Source: JALYOC01 sp036675345
Lineage (GTDB): Bacteria > Myxococcota > Myxococcia > Myxococcales > Myxococcaceae
Assembly: GCA_036675345.1 (NCBI GenBank)
Contig: JAKFFE010000048.1
Location: forward strand, 1 to 64,000
DNA: 64,000 nucleotides
Direction: 5' to 3'
The number at the start of each line of letters is the position of its first letter. Position 1 is the first letter of the stretch. This document shows, in pieces, positions 44,901-53,136 of this stretch. The notes below the pieces were generated by a model, which was given only the letters and a program-made list of their open reading frames with translations, had not been told where the DNA came from and did no database searches. A program made the position numbers and the translations under genes.

Positions 44901-46418
44901 CACCAGCTCCGCGCGGGCGTTGAGCTGGCGATAGCTGACCACCTCGCCCAGGAAGTCCACCGCGGGGGCGTCCGGGGTGCGCTGGGCCCAGGCCTCGAAG
45001 TGCCCGTGCAGCGAACTGTCCTCCACCGGGGCGGCGGTGGCGTTGAGGCGGGTCCACTCCTCCCGTTCCCCGGCGGTGGGCTCCAGCAGCTCCTCCAGCC
45101 GCGCGTCCGGCCGTTGCACCGCCAGGGCCAGGATCCGCTCCAGGTGGGCCGCCATCCGCTCCACCGTGGGTCGGTCAAACAGGTCCCGGGCGTAGATGAA
45201 GGAACAGCTCAGCTCCCCCGCGTCGTCCACGAAGGCGAACGCCAGGTCGCACTTGGGGCTGGTGGGGAGCACCGGCTCGGAGCGGAGGGTGAAGTTCGCG
45301 GTCTGGCCGTGGTTGTGGCGGCCCCGCAGGTCGAAGAGCACGTCGAACAGCGGCAGTCGGCCGGGCTCGCGGCGGGGGTGCACCGCCGCCACCACCCGGT
45401 CGAAGGGGATGGCGGCGTGGGAGTAGGCCTCCAGGTCCGCCTGGCGGACCCGGCGCAGCAGCTCGCGGAAGGTGGGGTTCCCGGAGAGGTCGGTGCGCAG
45501 CACCAGGGTGTTGGTGAAGCAGCCGAAGATGCCGTCGGTCTCCTTGGAGCGGGCGGCGAAGGTGGCCCCCACCGCCAGGTCGGTCTGCCGGGAGTAGAGG
45601 TGGAGCATCACCTTGAACACCGCCTCCAGCAGCATGAAGAAGGTGACGTTCTCGGTGGCGGCCAGCTTCCGGGCCGCGTCCGCCAGCGCCCGGGGCACCG
45701 GCGGGGTCTCCAGGGTGGCCCCGCCGGAAGTGAGCGCCGGGGGCCGGGGGCGGTCCAGGGGCAGCTGCAGCGGGGGCAGCTCCGCCAGGCGCTTCTTCCA
45801 GAACTCCAGCTGCCGGTCGTAGAGCGGGCCGCGCAGCTGCTCCTGCTGCCAGTGGGCGAAGTCGGTGTACTGCAGCGGGGGTTCGCCGAAGCGGGCCGGG
45901 AGCGGGTGGCCCAGCTCGGCCTCCAGCACCGCCAGCAGGTCGGGGTTGAAGATCGGCGTGAAGGACCAGCCGTCGGTGATGATGTGGTGGGCCACCACCA
46001 GCAGGTGCTGTTCTCCCTCCAGCCGGAACAGATGGAAGCGGATCAACGGCGGCCGGGCCAGGTCGAACGGCCGGTCGATCTCCTGGGCGACGCGGGCGTC
46101 CATCGCCGGCCGCTGGGCGGCGGCGGGCAGCCCGGCCAGGTCCTCCTCCACCACCTGCACGCTCAGGGGTTCATGGAGGCGCTGGAGCAGCGTGCCCTCC
46201 AGGCGATCAAAGCTGGTGCGCAGGGCGGTGTGGCGCCGCACCAGCACGCCCAGTCCCCGCTCCAGGGCGGCGCGGGTCACCGGCCCCTGGAGGCGGATCA
46301 GCGACCCTTCGTTGTAGGCGGCACTGGAGGGGTCCAGCTCCTGGAGGAACCACACCGCCTCCTGGATGAAGGAGAGGGGAGAGGTCGGCTGGGAGGGACG
46401 GCGGCTGACCGGAGGCAA
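41958..46418 (-). CDS. Nonribosomal peptide synthetase, C-A-T-C (last C degenerate)
   Basis: This 1486-residue NRPS has a first C domain (about 13-430) with active HHIITDG at 144-150. The A domain (about 455-960) has YTSGSTGRPKG, YGPTEAAIT, YRTGDRVR and GKVDK. The T domain has DLGGHSLL with its Ser near 1000. A second C-like domain (about 1070-1486) reads SQLVTDA where HHxxxDG is expected, so condensation activity is doubtful. A by-eye Stachelhaus reading of the A domain is DVKIVGEIT plus Lys; I cannot assign a substrate. The start is a TTG at 46418, immediately before the C domain. No TE, E or methylation domain is present. It precedes the CmlA-like gene. Confidence 0.9.
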   Translation of the reverse strand: MPPVSRRPSQPTSPLSFIQEAVWFLQELDPSSAAYNEGSLIRLQGPVTRAALERGLGVLVRRHTALRTSFDRLEGTLLQRLHEPLSVQVVEEDLAGLPAAAQRPAMDARVAQEIDRPFDLARPPLIRFHLFRLEGEQHLLVVAHHIITDGWSFTPIFNPDLLAVLEAELGHPLPARFGEPPLQYTDFAHWQQEQLRGPLYDRQLEFWKKRLAELPPLQLPLDRPRPPALTSGGATLETPPVPRALADAARKLAATENVTFFMLLEAVFKVMLHLYSRQTDLAVGATFAARSKETDGIFGCFTNTLVLRTDLSGNPTFRELLRRVRQADLEAYSHAAIPFDRVVAAVHPRREPGRLPLFDVLFDLRGRHNHGQTANFTLRSEPVLPTSPKCDLAFAFVDDAGELSCSFIYARDLFDRPTVERMAAHLERILALAVQRPDARLEELLEPTAGEREEWTRLNATAAPVEDSSLHGHFEAWAQRTPDAPAVDFLGEVVSYRQLNARAELVAGWMRERGLGPETPVAVCLPRGPDQVAAALGALKAGGAYLPLDPNLPPQRLAFILDDARAPFLVTTRELQDALEISAPFTLFLEEVPADATLSSAPPPAAVSSRQLAYLIYTSGSTGRPKGVLVEHGNATNTLAEALRTSGAGPGDRILQFASPGFDVAIKETFTALGSGATLVMAPKEELLPGPPLTQQIVSRKVTHLILTPQVLGGVEEALASTVRHVVVGGEPCPPLLLDRWAPGREFVSEYGPTEAAITSTQARCTAGTGRPPLGRPTLNVQAYVLDEQLRPLPTGVPGELYLGGAGVARGYLGRPELTAEKFVPDPFSPLPGARLYRTGDRVRLQADGQLGFVGRVDDQVKIRGHRVELGEIEEALRRRVPEAVVVVREDGPGPAQLVGYVVSAPGPAVDPRTLREQLAAELPEYMVPSAIVPLERLPLNPSGKVDKAALPAPQRSGATPASGAPADGVETALAEIWAELLGTPISSREDSFFDLGGHSLLVPQVVAAVAERLGVELPIRAVFEHETLAALAAVISALAPGGPAPAPRLEHLPRGGTPRASLQQQALVRLLESGKDPSFYTVVDAYRVPRRLERGAVASAWSALLQRHDVLRQRFPGGPESTPVLDPPRPELGWHDLGALPPAEAEARLEALLESVSGRGFPPAEGGLLRLEVADCGPRGTVLILLGSQLVTDAASMDVLFEELLALCAPAAHLPPPEHQYADYAAWQQQRLEGEGLEREVAFWRGALAAPPTPLALPYDRPAPAAPTVHTGMTGRVNLDPAVAAAFRAVCAQEGTTSFVGFTAAFAAFLRAVTGQAEIRVGAPVQGRTPPLARTVGFFINVVTLPLQPGEAASFRSLVRGTRDWTREALSHAELPMEVLAQRLGRTAHFGHAAWYEALVTQHVFPLLRDPEGAAISRLRGRTGAAKCALSLRAFDDQEGLGTELEFDSDRLEPTTAAALASRFQTLLQALVLGPDQSLGRLLER

Positions 46419-46485
46419 CCGCCCCGGCGGGGTGCGCTTCTCCCCGGTGGCGCCGGGGGGGCTGCCCTGGGACGGGGGGTTCAGC

Positions 46486-47028
46486 TCAGGTCCCCTTGAC
46501 CCGGATGTTGAAGGTGGCCCCGGTGAGCTTGGCGGCGCGCCCCCAGCCCCCCTCCACCACCATCTTCACCTTCCAGGCCCCATCCTTCTTCACCACCAGG
46601 TGCGCGGCCTTGAAGTGCAGCGTCTCCTGGCCCACCGCCACGTGGTTCTCCTCCAGGTTGAGCACCAGGTGGTCGGAGAGGAAGACGAAGCGGCGCTGGT
46701 GTTGCACCGGCGAGTTGGGGACCATCCGCATGATCTTGTGGGTGCGTTCCACGAAGGCCTGCTCGTCACACTCGTAGACCACCGCCTCATCCTCCGCGTC
46801 GTCGCTGGCGATGGTGATCGGGAAGTCCACGGTGGTGCGCAGCACCTCCCAGCCCCCGTTCTTGTGGGCCTCGTCGCGGACCTTGTACATCGCCGCCACG
46901 CCCTCGTGATCCTCGTGCCGCAGCACCCCGATGGTGAGGCCGTTGCGGAACATGTCCGCGATGGTCTGCGGGTTCTCGATGATCTCGATGGCGTGGTCGG
47001 CGGGGGACTTCGCGTCAGGGGGCGGCAT
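46486..47028 (-). CDS. NTF2/SnoaL-like protein in the NRPS operon
   Basis: This 180-residue protein is predicted to adopt the cone-shaped alpha+beta NTF2 (SnoaL/DUF4440) fold. VAAMYKVRDEAHKNGG, TTVDFPITIASDD, RRFVFLSDHLVLN and HLVVKKDGAWKVKMVVEGGWG are the recognisable blocks. The last part parallels the C-terminal domain of the resolvase fusion at 31667-32629 (DFPVVVLTD; NLFVKRNGEWKTKAILEGG). Fold members include cyclases, isomerases and binding proteins. It lies between the two NRPS genes, 105 bases after one and 67 before the other, so a role on the peptide is likely. The chemistry cannot be named. Confidence 0.72.
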   Translation of the reverse strand: MPPPDAKSPADHAIEIIENPQTIADMFRNGLTIGVLRHEDHEGVAAMYKVRDEAHKNGGWEVLRTTVDFPITIASDDAEDEAVVYECDEQAFVERTHKIMRMVPNSPVQHQRRFVFLSDHLVLNLEENHVAVGQETLHFKAAHLVVKKDGAWKVKMVVEGGWGRAAKLTGATFNIRVKGT

Positions 47029-47133
47029 CGGAGTCCTGTCCAGGAAGGAATGGCGCCGCGATCTTCCGGCGGCGGAGGAATTATTTCGCGGAACCCCGGG
47101 TGATTCAACCCGCGCTTCCCCCCGGGAAGGACT

Positions 47134-48954
47134 TCAGGGAGCCGGCTTGGCGGCCGACTCGGAGGCGAGGCGGAAGACGTGGGCCGACAGCTCGCTGAAC
47201 ACCGGCGCCTCGAAGATCAGCACCAGCGGCACCGCCACCTGGAAGGCGTCTTCGATCTGCGGCACCAGCTGCATCGCCAGCAGCGAGTCCCCGCCCACCT
47301 CGAAGAAGCTGTCCTCCGGTTTGGGCGCGGCGCCCAGCAGTCCGGTCCACAGCTCGGCCAGCCGCGAATGCACCTGCTCCTGGAGGGACCCACCGGAGGG
47401 CGCGGGGGCAGCGGCCACCGGCGCCGGCTCCGGCAACTCCAGCAGCGCCCGCCGGTCCACCTTGCCGTTCTCGGTCAGCGGCAACCGGTCCAGCGGACGC
47501 CAGCTCCAGACCCGCATGTACTCGGGCAGCCGCTCCTTGAGGAAGTCCTGCAGCTGCTCCGGGACCACTCCCTGGCCGGGCTCCGCCACCCAGTAGGCCA
47601 CCAGCTTCTTGTCGCCGGTGTCGTCGGGGACGGCCAGCACCGCCACCTCGCGCACCCCGGGGTGGCGCTTGAGGGTCAGCTCCACCTCCTGCAACTCCAC
47701 CCGGTGGCCGCGGATCTTCACCTGGTCATCCACCCGTCCCAGGAACACCAGGCTCCCGTCCGGGAGCTCCGAGGCCAGGTCTCCGGTGCGGTACATCCGG
47801 TCCCCGGTCCCGGTCCCGTGGGGATCGGGGAGGAAGCGCTGGGCGGTCTCCTCCGGGCGCTGGAGGTAGCCCTGGGCCACCCCGACCCCGGCGATGTGGA
47901 TCTCCCCGGTCTCACCCCTGGGCACCGGCTTCCCGTGGGGATCCAGCAGGTAGATCCGCACGTTGGGAAGCGGCTTGCCGATCGGGAAGAAGGACTGAGG
48001 GCCCTGCTCCCCCTCCAGCGTGCAGCGGTGGGTGGTGCTGGTGATGGTGGCCTCGGTGGGGCCGTAATCGTTGATCCAGGGGATGTGCCGGCCGCCGTGC
48101 TCGTCCCACAGCCGGCGCGTCTCCTTGGCGATCTTGTCTCCCCCCAGGCAGACCAGCCGCACCGTGGCCGGGAGGGGCTGTCCCTTGCGGATCAGCTCGG
48201 TCACCCAGTGGTGCATGTAGATCGGGGGAACGGTGAGGCAGGTCAGCTGGTGCCGGGCAATCAGCGCGTTGAACTCGCCGGGGCCGGGGGGGGTGGTGTC
48301 CCGCACCAGCACCGAAGCGCCGGCGAACAGCGGCGGGAACAGCGCCTCCGCCGCGGCGTCGAAGCTGAGCGGGGTGAACTGGTGGACCCGGTCGGACGGG
48401 GTCAGCCCCCAGCCCTCCACCACCGCCTGGCAGAGGTTGACCAGCCCGCGGTGGGGAACGCACACCCCCTTGGGCCGACCGGTGGTGCCGGAGGTGAAGA
48501 TCACATAGGCCAGTGACTCCGCGGAGGGAGGGGTGGAGGGATCGACGTCCGCCTCCCCATCCAGCGAGGCCAGCCCCGGCTCCAGCTCCAGCCGCTGGGC
48601 CACCGCCAACAGAGAGCCGGGATCCACCAGGGCGGTGGTCACCGCCGCCTCGGCCAAGACCCCCTCCAGCCGCTGGGCGGGAGTGGCGGGATCCGAAGGC
48701 AGGTAGGCGGCGCCGGCGTGCATCACGCCCAGCAACGCCACCACCGCCTCCAGCGAGGGTTCCATGTGGACCGCCACCCGGTCACCGGGGCGGACGCCCA
48801 GCCGGGCCAACCGCGCCGCCAGCTGGTTCATTCGCCGCAGCAACTGCTGGTAGCTCAGCGTCCGCTCACCGGAGCGGAGGGCGGTGGCCTGGGGGGTGCG
48901 CCGGGCGGTCTCGGCGATCCGTCCGGGGACGGTCCATTGGCCGGGGGGCGTCAT
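47134..48954 (-). CDS. Nonribosomal peptide synthetase, A-T didomain
   Basis: This 606-residue loading or stand-alone module has an adenylation domain at about 10-520 (VIFTSGTTGRPKG, NDYGPTEATIT, YRTGDLASELPDG, GKVDRR) and a carrier domain with FEVGGDSLLAMQ, its phosphopantetheine Ser near 555. A by-eye specificity reading is DAETVLDIT plus Lys, without a clear match. With no C domain it can act as the starter module for the C-A-T-C protein. The CmlA-like enzyme probably works on one of the two carrier domains. Its ATG directly abuts the stop of the lipoprotein gene upstream (zero bases), so it is translated from the same message as secreted proteins. Confidence 0.92.
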   Translation of the reverse strand: MTPPGQWTVPGRIAETARRTPQATALRSGERTLSYQQLLRRMNQLAARLARLGVRPGDRVAVHMEPSLEAVVALLGVMHAGAAYLPSDPATPAQRLEGVLAEAAVTTALVDPGSLLAVAQRLELEPGLASLDGEADVDPSTPPSAESLAYVIFTSGTTGRPKGVCVPHRGLVNLCQAVVEGWGLTPSDRVHQFTPLSFDAAAEALFPPLFAGASVLVRDTTPPGPGEFNALIARHQLTCLTVPPIYMHHWVTELIRKGQPLPATVRLVCLGGDKIAKETRRLWDEHGGRHIPWINDYGPTEATITSTTHRCTLEGEQGPQSFFPIGKPLPNVRIYLLDPHGKPVPRGETGEIHIAGVGVAQGYLQRPEETAQRFLPDPHGTGTGDRMYRTGDLASELPDGSLVFLGRVDDQVKIRGHRVELQEVELTLKRHPGVREVAVLAVPDDTGDKKLVAYWVAEPGQGVVPEQLQDFLKERLPEYMRVWSWRPLDRLPLTENGKVDRRALLELPEPAPVAAAPAPSGGSLQEQVHSRLAELWTGLLGAAPKPEDSFFEVGGDSLLAMQLVPQIEDAFQVAVPLVLIFEAPVFSELSAHVFRLASESAAKPAP

Positions 48955-50073
48955 CTACGGACCGGGCGGCGGACCTTCGAACGCCGGGGTGCAGAGGAAG
49001 TCCGGATTGGAGGGGGCCTCCTCGCCCTCCGCCGCTTCCGGCGGAGGCCCGCCGGGGAAGAACATCATCGAGGCGCTGGTGACGCTGCCCGGGCTGGGGA
49101 ACACCACCGCCGGGGGACCGTCGTAGGGACGGCCGAACATCGGGTCGTCCACCGGGTCCAGGCCGAAGTACAGCACCGGCCCCTCCAGGACCACCGAGGC
49201 CGGAACCACGCCCACCGTGATCCCCAGCGCGCTGCCGGGACCGCTGGTGTCCACGAAGAAGCCCCGCTCCGACTGGACCGCCGGGTCCATGGTCTCCGGA
49301 ATCGCCCAGTTGATCTGGTAGGTGTCGCCCACCGATCCGGCGAACCCCATCCCGTTGGCGGGAGTCCGCATGAAGAACGGCCCCGGTCCATAGGCCCAGA
49401 GCACGGCCACCACCGAGTACTGGGTGGGATCCAGCAGGTCGGGGACGGTGACTGCCAGGTGCTTGGCCACCGCCTCCAGGACCCCGTTGCTGCCGATCCG
49501 CGCGCTCTCGGTCATCGCGCAGGTGGGGCTGCCCGCGGTGGCCAGCGCGGTGAGGGTCACCGTGGGGAGGTAGGTGGTGGGGGCGGGAGGGGGAGGACCG
49601 AACGGAGGAGAGATCAGCTCCCCGTCGCCGTCGGCGGTCACCAGGTACAGGCCCTCCGGATCGCTGGGGACCCCATCCACCGAGAACACCCCGTCGAACA
49701 TCCCGGAGGTTCCGGCGGTGGCCACCGGCGCGCCGGTCATCGCACTGACCACCGTCACGTTGGACCCGGCCACCATGGTGGAGGAGAAGGGCGGAAGGAA
49801 GTCGGAGATGAACGGGGCCAGGTCCAGGCACGGCGGCGGGCAGCTGGCGAAGCCGATCGCATACACCTCCGGATCCCAGCTGTAGCCGGAGACCAGGGTG
49901 GTCAGCGCCCGGGGAGCCTCCTCGAACACCGGGTTGTTCCGGGGGTCAGGAGCGCCGGGGGGCGGGAGCCCTTCGCAGGCGGACAGCAGCAGCACCGCGG
50001 CCAGGGAGAGGCGGGGAAGCCTGTTCAACACGCTCGTCATGGGGGTGTTCTGGTTCCGGGGAGAGGAGGTCAT
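48955..50073 (-). CDS. Lipoprotein of unknown function
   Basis: This 372-residue predicted lipoprotein has a lipobox ending LLLSAC with Cys33. The ATG at 50073 overlaps the upstream stop as ATGA; a second ATG at 50040 would shorten the signal peptide by 11 residues. The mature part is rich in Pro, Gly and Ser with beta-type strands (SAMTGAPVATAGTSGMFDGVFSVDGVPSD resembles a carboxypeptidase-regulatory-like fold in short form). I do not recognise a family. It lies between a multiheme lipoprotein gene and an NRPS gene. It may be the structural partner of the cytochrome on the cell surface. Confidence 0.7.
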   Translation of the reverse strand: MTSSPRNQNTPMTSVLNRLPRLSLAAVLLLSACEGLPPPGAPDPRNNPVFEEAPRALTTLVSGYSWDPEVYAIGFASCPPPCLDLAPFISDFLPPFSSTMVAGSNVTVVSAMTGAPVATAGTSGMFDGVFSVDGVPSDPEGLYLVTADGDGELISPPFGPPPPAPTTYLPTVTLTALATAGSPTCAMTESARIGSNGVLEAVAKHLAVTVPDLLDPTQYSVVAVLWAYGPGPFFMRTPANGMGFAGSVGDTYQINWAIPETMDPAVQSERGFFVDTSGPGSALGITVGVVPASVVLEGPVLYFGLDPVDDPMFGRPYDGPPAVVFPSPGSVTSASMMFFPGGPPPEAAEGEEAPSNPDFLCTPAFEGPPPGP

Positions 50074-51992
50074 CGAGCCACCCCGGTGTGACCGCCGGGC
50101 GCGGCCTCGCCGTGACAGGCCTGGGCGCAGTTGGAGAACCGGTTGGGAGTGCCCGCCAGACGGAACTGGGTCTGGAAGTACTCGCCGGCGTGGGCGGACA
50201 CGTGACAGGAGGTGCAGGTATCGACGCTGGGGCGCAGGGTGCTCTCGGTGGTGAGGTGACAGACCGAGCAGTCGCTCTTGCTTCGATTGTACTTGGTGGA
50301 CTGCATGTGGACCTGGTGCACGATCCGGTTGATGCGGCCGGGGAAGTCGTCCACGCCGCTGTGGCAGGCCTTGCAGGTCTCCACCTCATCCACCGACTGG
50401 CCGTGGCGGAGGTTGTCCATGGAGAGCACGCCCAGGTGGCAGATCTGGCAGTTGCCCACCTTGCCGGGGAAGGCGGTGGCCTCGGGCTGGCCCACCTGGA
50501 AGTAGAAGGTCTCGGTTCGCGACAGCCGCTCACCGTAGAAGTGCCGGCTGGCGCGGACGATCAGCGCGTAGGTGCCCGGCTTGGACTGGGGGGGAATCTG
50601 GACCCGGGTCTTGGCCGGCCACTCCAGTTCGAACAGGCCCTTGAACCCGGGGAAGGGTTCGCCCGCGAGGTCCGGGGCCAGGGAGAAGAAGTGATCTCCG
50701 ATGGTGAAGAACTCCGGGCCCGCCCGGGGATCCACCACCTGGAGGGCGTCCAGCGGTCCCACCACCTGGAAGGAGCTGGAGACGTCACGCTCCTCCAGCG
50801 TGGACCAGTGGCCCTGGTAGAAGTAGAGCAGGCCATTGGCGGTCCCGTTCTGGACCTGGGAGTAGCTGGGCAGGAAGCCCGGCCGGTGCAGCCGGTTGCC
50901 GCTGCCGTCCCGCAGGTCGAAGGTGGCCTCGAACAGCTCGCCGGGGGCGTAGTAGCCCAGCTCGTTGGCCGGGCGGGTCAGCTTGGCCTGGACCTGCAAC
51001 CCCACGGTGCAGCGGACCGGTCCGCCGGCGTTGTCGAAGCAGGTGGGGGGCACTTCGGTCTGGGGATTGATGAAGGTGACCGGAAAGTGCCAGGGGGTGT
51101 TGGGCATCAGGCTCCAGGTCACCCGGATCACCGCCTCGCCGGTGTAGTCACTCACCCGCATCGACTTGAAGGGATTGGCCGAACCGGTCAGATCCAGCCG
51201 GACCATGGTGCGGCTGGTGGGAGGCCCGGAGGGAGGACCGCCGGGGATCGCCGGCAAGGGCTGGTTGCGCTGGTCGCTGGGGAACTCCGGGGGCAGGATC
51301 GGTCCCACCCGCCAGGAGACGCGGTTGTGGCCGGCGGTGGAGGACTCGCCCAGGAACTCCTTGCGGCTGTAGGTGACCGTGGTCAGCTCCTGACCGGCCG
51401 GCCCCAGCACCTCCACCTTGAAGGAGTCATCGGAGGAGCGCATCCAGGGGGCGCCACCGAACAGGGTCTCGCGGTACCAGCCCGCCTCGAAGGCCCCGTA
51501 CTTGAACTCCTCGGTCTGCAGGCCCAGCCCGTCCCAGGACAGCTCCTTGAAGGAGGACTGGGTCCGGATCCAGCGGGAGGCGGTGACCGCGTCGTCGGTG
51601 ACGCCCGCGGTGTTGGTCACCGTCTCGGTGATGCTCAGCTGGTTGAGGAAGTAGTCGGTGTCCGCCAGCAGCTGCATCGGGACCAGCGGCGGGTCGAAGG
51701 GAGAGGGCGGCGGGGGGTTGGACGGATCGGTGGACTTGGGATCCGCGCAGGCCACCGGGTAGCTGGCGGGGGTGGCGGAGTTGGGGCCCACCCGCTGGCC
51801 ATTGGCCAGCACGGCGCACCCGTTGAACAGGCTCAAGCCCAGCTTCACCGCGCCGGAGTTGATGTCGTAGGGGTCGAAGGCGGCGGAACCGCGTCCCACG
51901 GTGTTCTCGTCGTCCGTCGTATCAAGGAGCTTGCAACCCGTGGCCGTGGTCAACAGCAGGGCCAGGAGCAGCCTGTTTCCGATGCCGCGCAA
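50070..51992 (-). CDS. Multiheme c-type cytochrome lipoprotein
   Basis: This 640-residue lipoprotein has a signal peptide with lipobox TATGC and Cys20. Residues of about 30-500 are a beta-rich extracellular or periplasmic domain resembling those of outer-membrane cytochromes. The last 130 residues carry four canonical heme motifs, CQICH, CKACH, CSVCH and CTSCH, and a fifth atypical CAQACH (CxxxCH). Distal histidines (HQVHMQS, HGQSVDEVE) could be axial ligands. It probably transfers electrons at the outer membrane. It is the first gene of the minus-strand block that continues into the NRPS genes and is divergent from a diheme cytochrome. Confidence 0.85.
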   Translation of the reverse strand: MRGIGNRLLLALLLTTATGCKLLDTTDDENTVGRGSAAFDPYDINSGAVKLGLSLFNGCAVLANGQRVGPNSATPASYPVACADPKSTDPSNPPPPSPFDPPLVPMQLLADTDYFLNQLSITETVTNTAGVTDDAVTASRWIRTQSSFKELSWDGLGLQTEEFKYGAFEAGWYRETLFGGAPWMRSSDDSFKVEVLGPAGQELTTVTYSRKEFLGESSTAGHNRVSWRVGPILPPEFPSDQRNQPLPAIPGGPPSGPPTSRTMVRLDLTGSANPFKSMRVSDYTGEAVIRVTWSLMPNTPWHFPVTFINPQTEVPPTCFDNAGGPVRCTVGLQVQAKLTRPANELGYYAPGELFEATFDLRDGSGNRLHRPGFLPSYSQVQNGTANGLLYFYQGHWSTLEERDVSSSFQVVGPLDALQVVDPRAGPEFFTIGDHFFSLAPDLAGEPFPGFKGLFELEWPAKTRVQIPPQSKPGTYALIVRASRHFYGERLSRTETFYFQVGQPEATAFPGKVGNCQICHLGVLSMDNLRHGQSVDEVETCKACHSGVDDFPGRINRIVHQVHMQSTKYNRSKSDCSVCHLTTESTLRPSVDTCTSCHVSAHAGEYFQTQFRLAGTPNRFSNCAQACHGEAAPGGHTGVAR

Positions 51993-52195
51993 TCAACTCC
52001 CCTTTCGGCGTGTGCAGCCGTCAACGGCCGCAAAACGATGAAGCAGTCCAAATACTAGCTGCCTTCAGTGGACCCGTAAAGCAGCGGGCACTTCAGTTAG
52101 ACTCGCAGCCAGTGGCGCCAGTCCGCGCCCCCTGTTTCTGGGGTCCGGTGAATCTGCGTTACCGTGGCCGCTCCCGGCCGTGGCGGAGGATTCGA
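51993..52195. promoter_or_regulatory. Divergent intergenic region between cytochrome genes
   Basis: This 203-base gap separates the divergent multiheme lipoprotein and diheme cytochrome genes. It has an AT-richer centre (about 52036-52104) with AAATACTAG and TTAGACT. It probably contains both promoters. No gene or known operator is recognised. Confidence 0.35.
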
Positions 52196-53134
52196 ATGCG
52201 AGTGCTGAAGTATCTGCTGATCGGTCTGGGGGTGGTGGTGGGGCTGGTGGCCCTGGCGGTGGGGGTGGTGCTGGTGAAGGGGCCCGACTCCCGTCCCGCC
52301 TCGGAGGAGAAGATCGCCTCCACCCCGGAGCGGCTGGCGCGCGGCAAGTATCTGGCCCACAGCGTGGCCGCCTGCTTCAGCTGCCACGGGGAGCGGGACT
52401 GGAAGCGCTTCGCGGGCCCGGTGGTGGCGGGGACCGAGGGAGGACCCGGGCTGTGCGTGGAGGACCCGGGCCTGGTCTGCGCCTCCAACCTCACCTCCCA
52501 TCCCCAGGCCGGCCTGGGTGCGTGGTCGGACGGGGAGGTGGTGCGGGCGATCCGCGAGGGAATCGGCCGCGATGGCCGGCCGCTCTCCCCGGTGATGCCC
52601 TACAGCGAGTACCGGCAGATGAGCGATGAGGACGTGGCGGCCCTGGTGGTCTACCTGCGAACCCTCCCGGCGATCGCCACCGACGAGCGCCCGCCGCAGA
52701 CCCCGTTCCCGATGAACGTGTTGATGCAACTGATGCCCGAACCGGTGACCGGTCCGGTGACCACCCCGGCCCCGGGCACCCCCGCCCACGGCGAATATCT
52801 CGCGACGCTGGGGAACTGCCGCAGCTGCCACGGCGAAAACCCGCTCACCCCCGGCTTCCAGGGCGGCTTCGCGCACGAAGGCGAGTGGGGGTCGGTGGTG
52901 GCCTCCAACCTGACTCCCCACCCCAGCGGGTTGGGAAGGATGACCCGGGAGGGCTTTTTGGTCCGGTTCCGCGCCGCGGCCACCGGGGCCCCGGTCCCGG
53001 AAGGGGGAACCAACACCCCGATGCCCTGGACCGACCTGGCCACCCTGACCGACGCGGACCTGGGCGACCTCTACGACTATCTGCGGACGGTGCCCCCGGT
53101 GGACACCGCCCCTCCCGCCCAGGCCACCCGCTAG
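52196..53134 (+). CDS. Membrane-anchored diheme cytochrome c
   Basis: This 312-residue protein has an N-terminal membrane anchor (LLIGLGVVVGLVALAVGVVLV) and two cytochrome c domains with heme motifs CFSCH (about 61) and CRSCH (about 205). Each is followed by a region with ASNLTSHP or ASNLTPHP and a later Met ligand candidate (PVMPY; NTPMPW). The duplicated layout resembles alcohol dehydrogenase cytochrome subunits and thiosulfate-type electron carriers. The start codon ATG at 52196 has GGAGG seven bases upstream. It is followed two bases later by the SDR gene, so electron transfer may be tied to that dehydrogenase or to the multiheme protein. Confidence 0.88.
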   Translation: MRVLKYLLIGLGVVVGLVALAVGVVLVKGPDSRPASEEKIASTPERLARGKYLAHSVAACFSCHGERDWKRFAGPVVAGTEGGPGLCVEDPGLVCASNLTSHPQAGLGAWSDGEVVRAIREGIGRDGRPLSPVMPYSEYRQMSDEDVAALVVYLRTLPAIATDERPPQTPFPMNVLMQLMPEPVTGPVTTPAPGTPAHGEYLATLGNCRSCHGENPLTPGFQGGFAHEGEWGSVVASNLTPHPSGLGRMTREGFLVRFRAAATGAPVPEGGTNTPMPWTDLATLTDADLGDLYDYLRTVPPVDTAPPAQATR

Positions 53135-53136
53135 CA

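Noticed and set aside
40878..46499. Plus-strand open frame of 1873 codons opposite the NRPS and CmlA-like genes
   Set aside because: It is an antisense shadow produced by high-GC codon bias. Its Gly/Gln/His/Arg-rich translation has no domain, while the minus strand encodes clear NRPS motifs.
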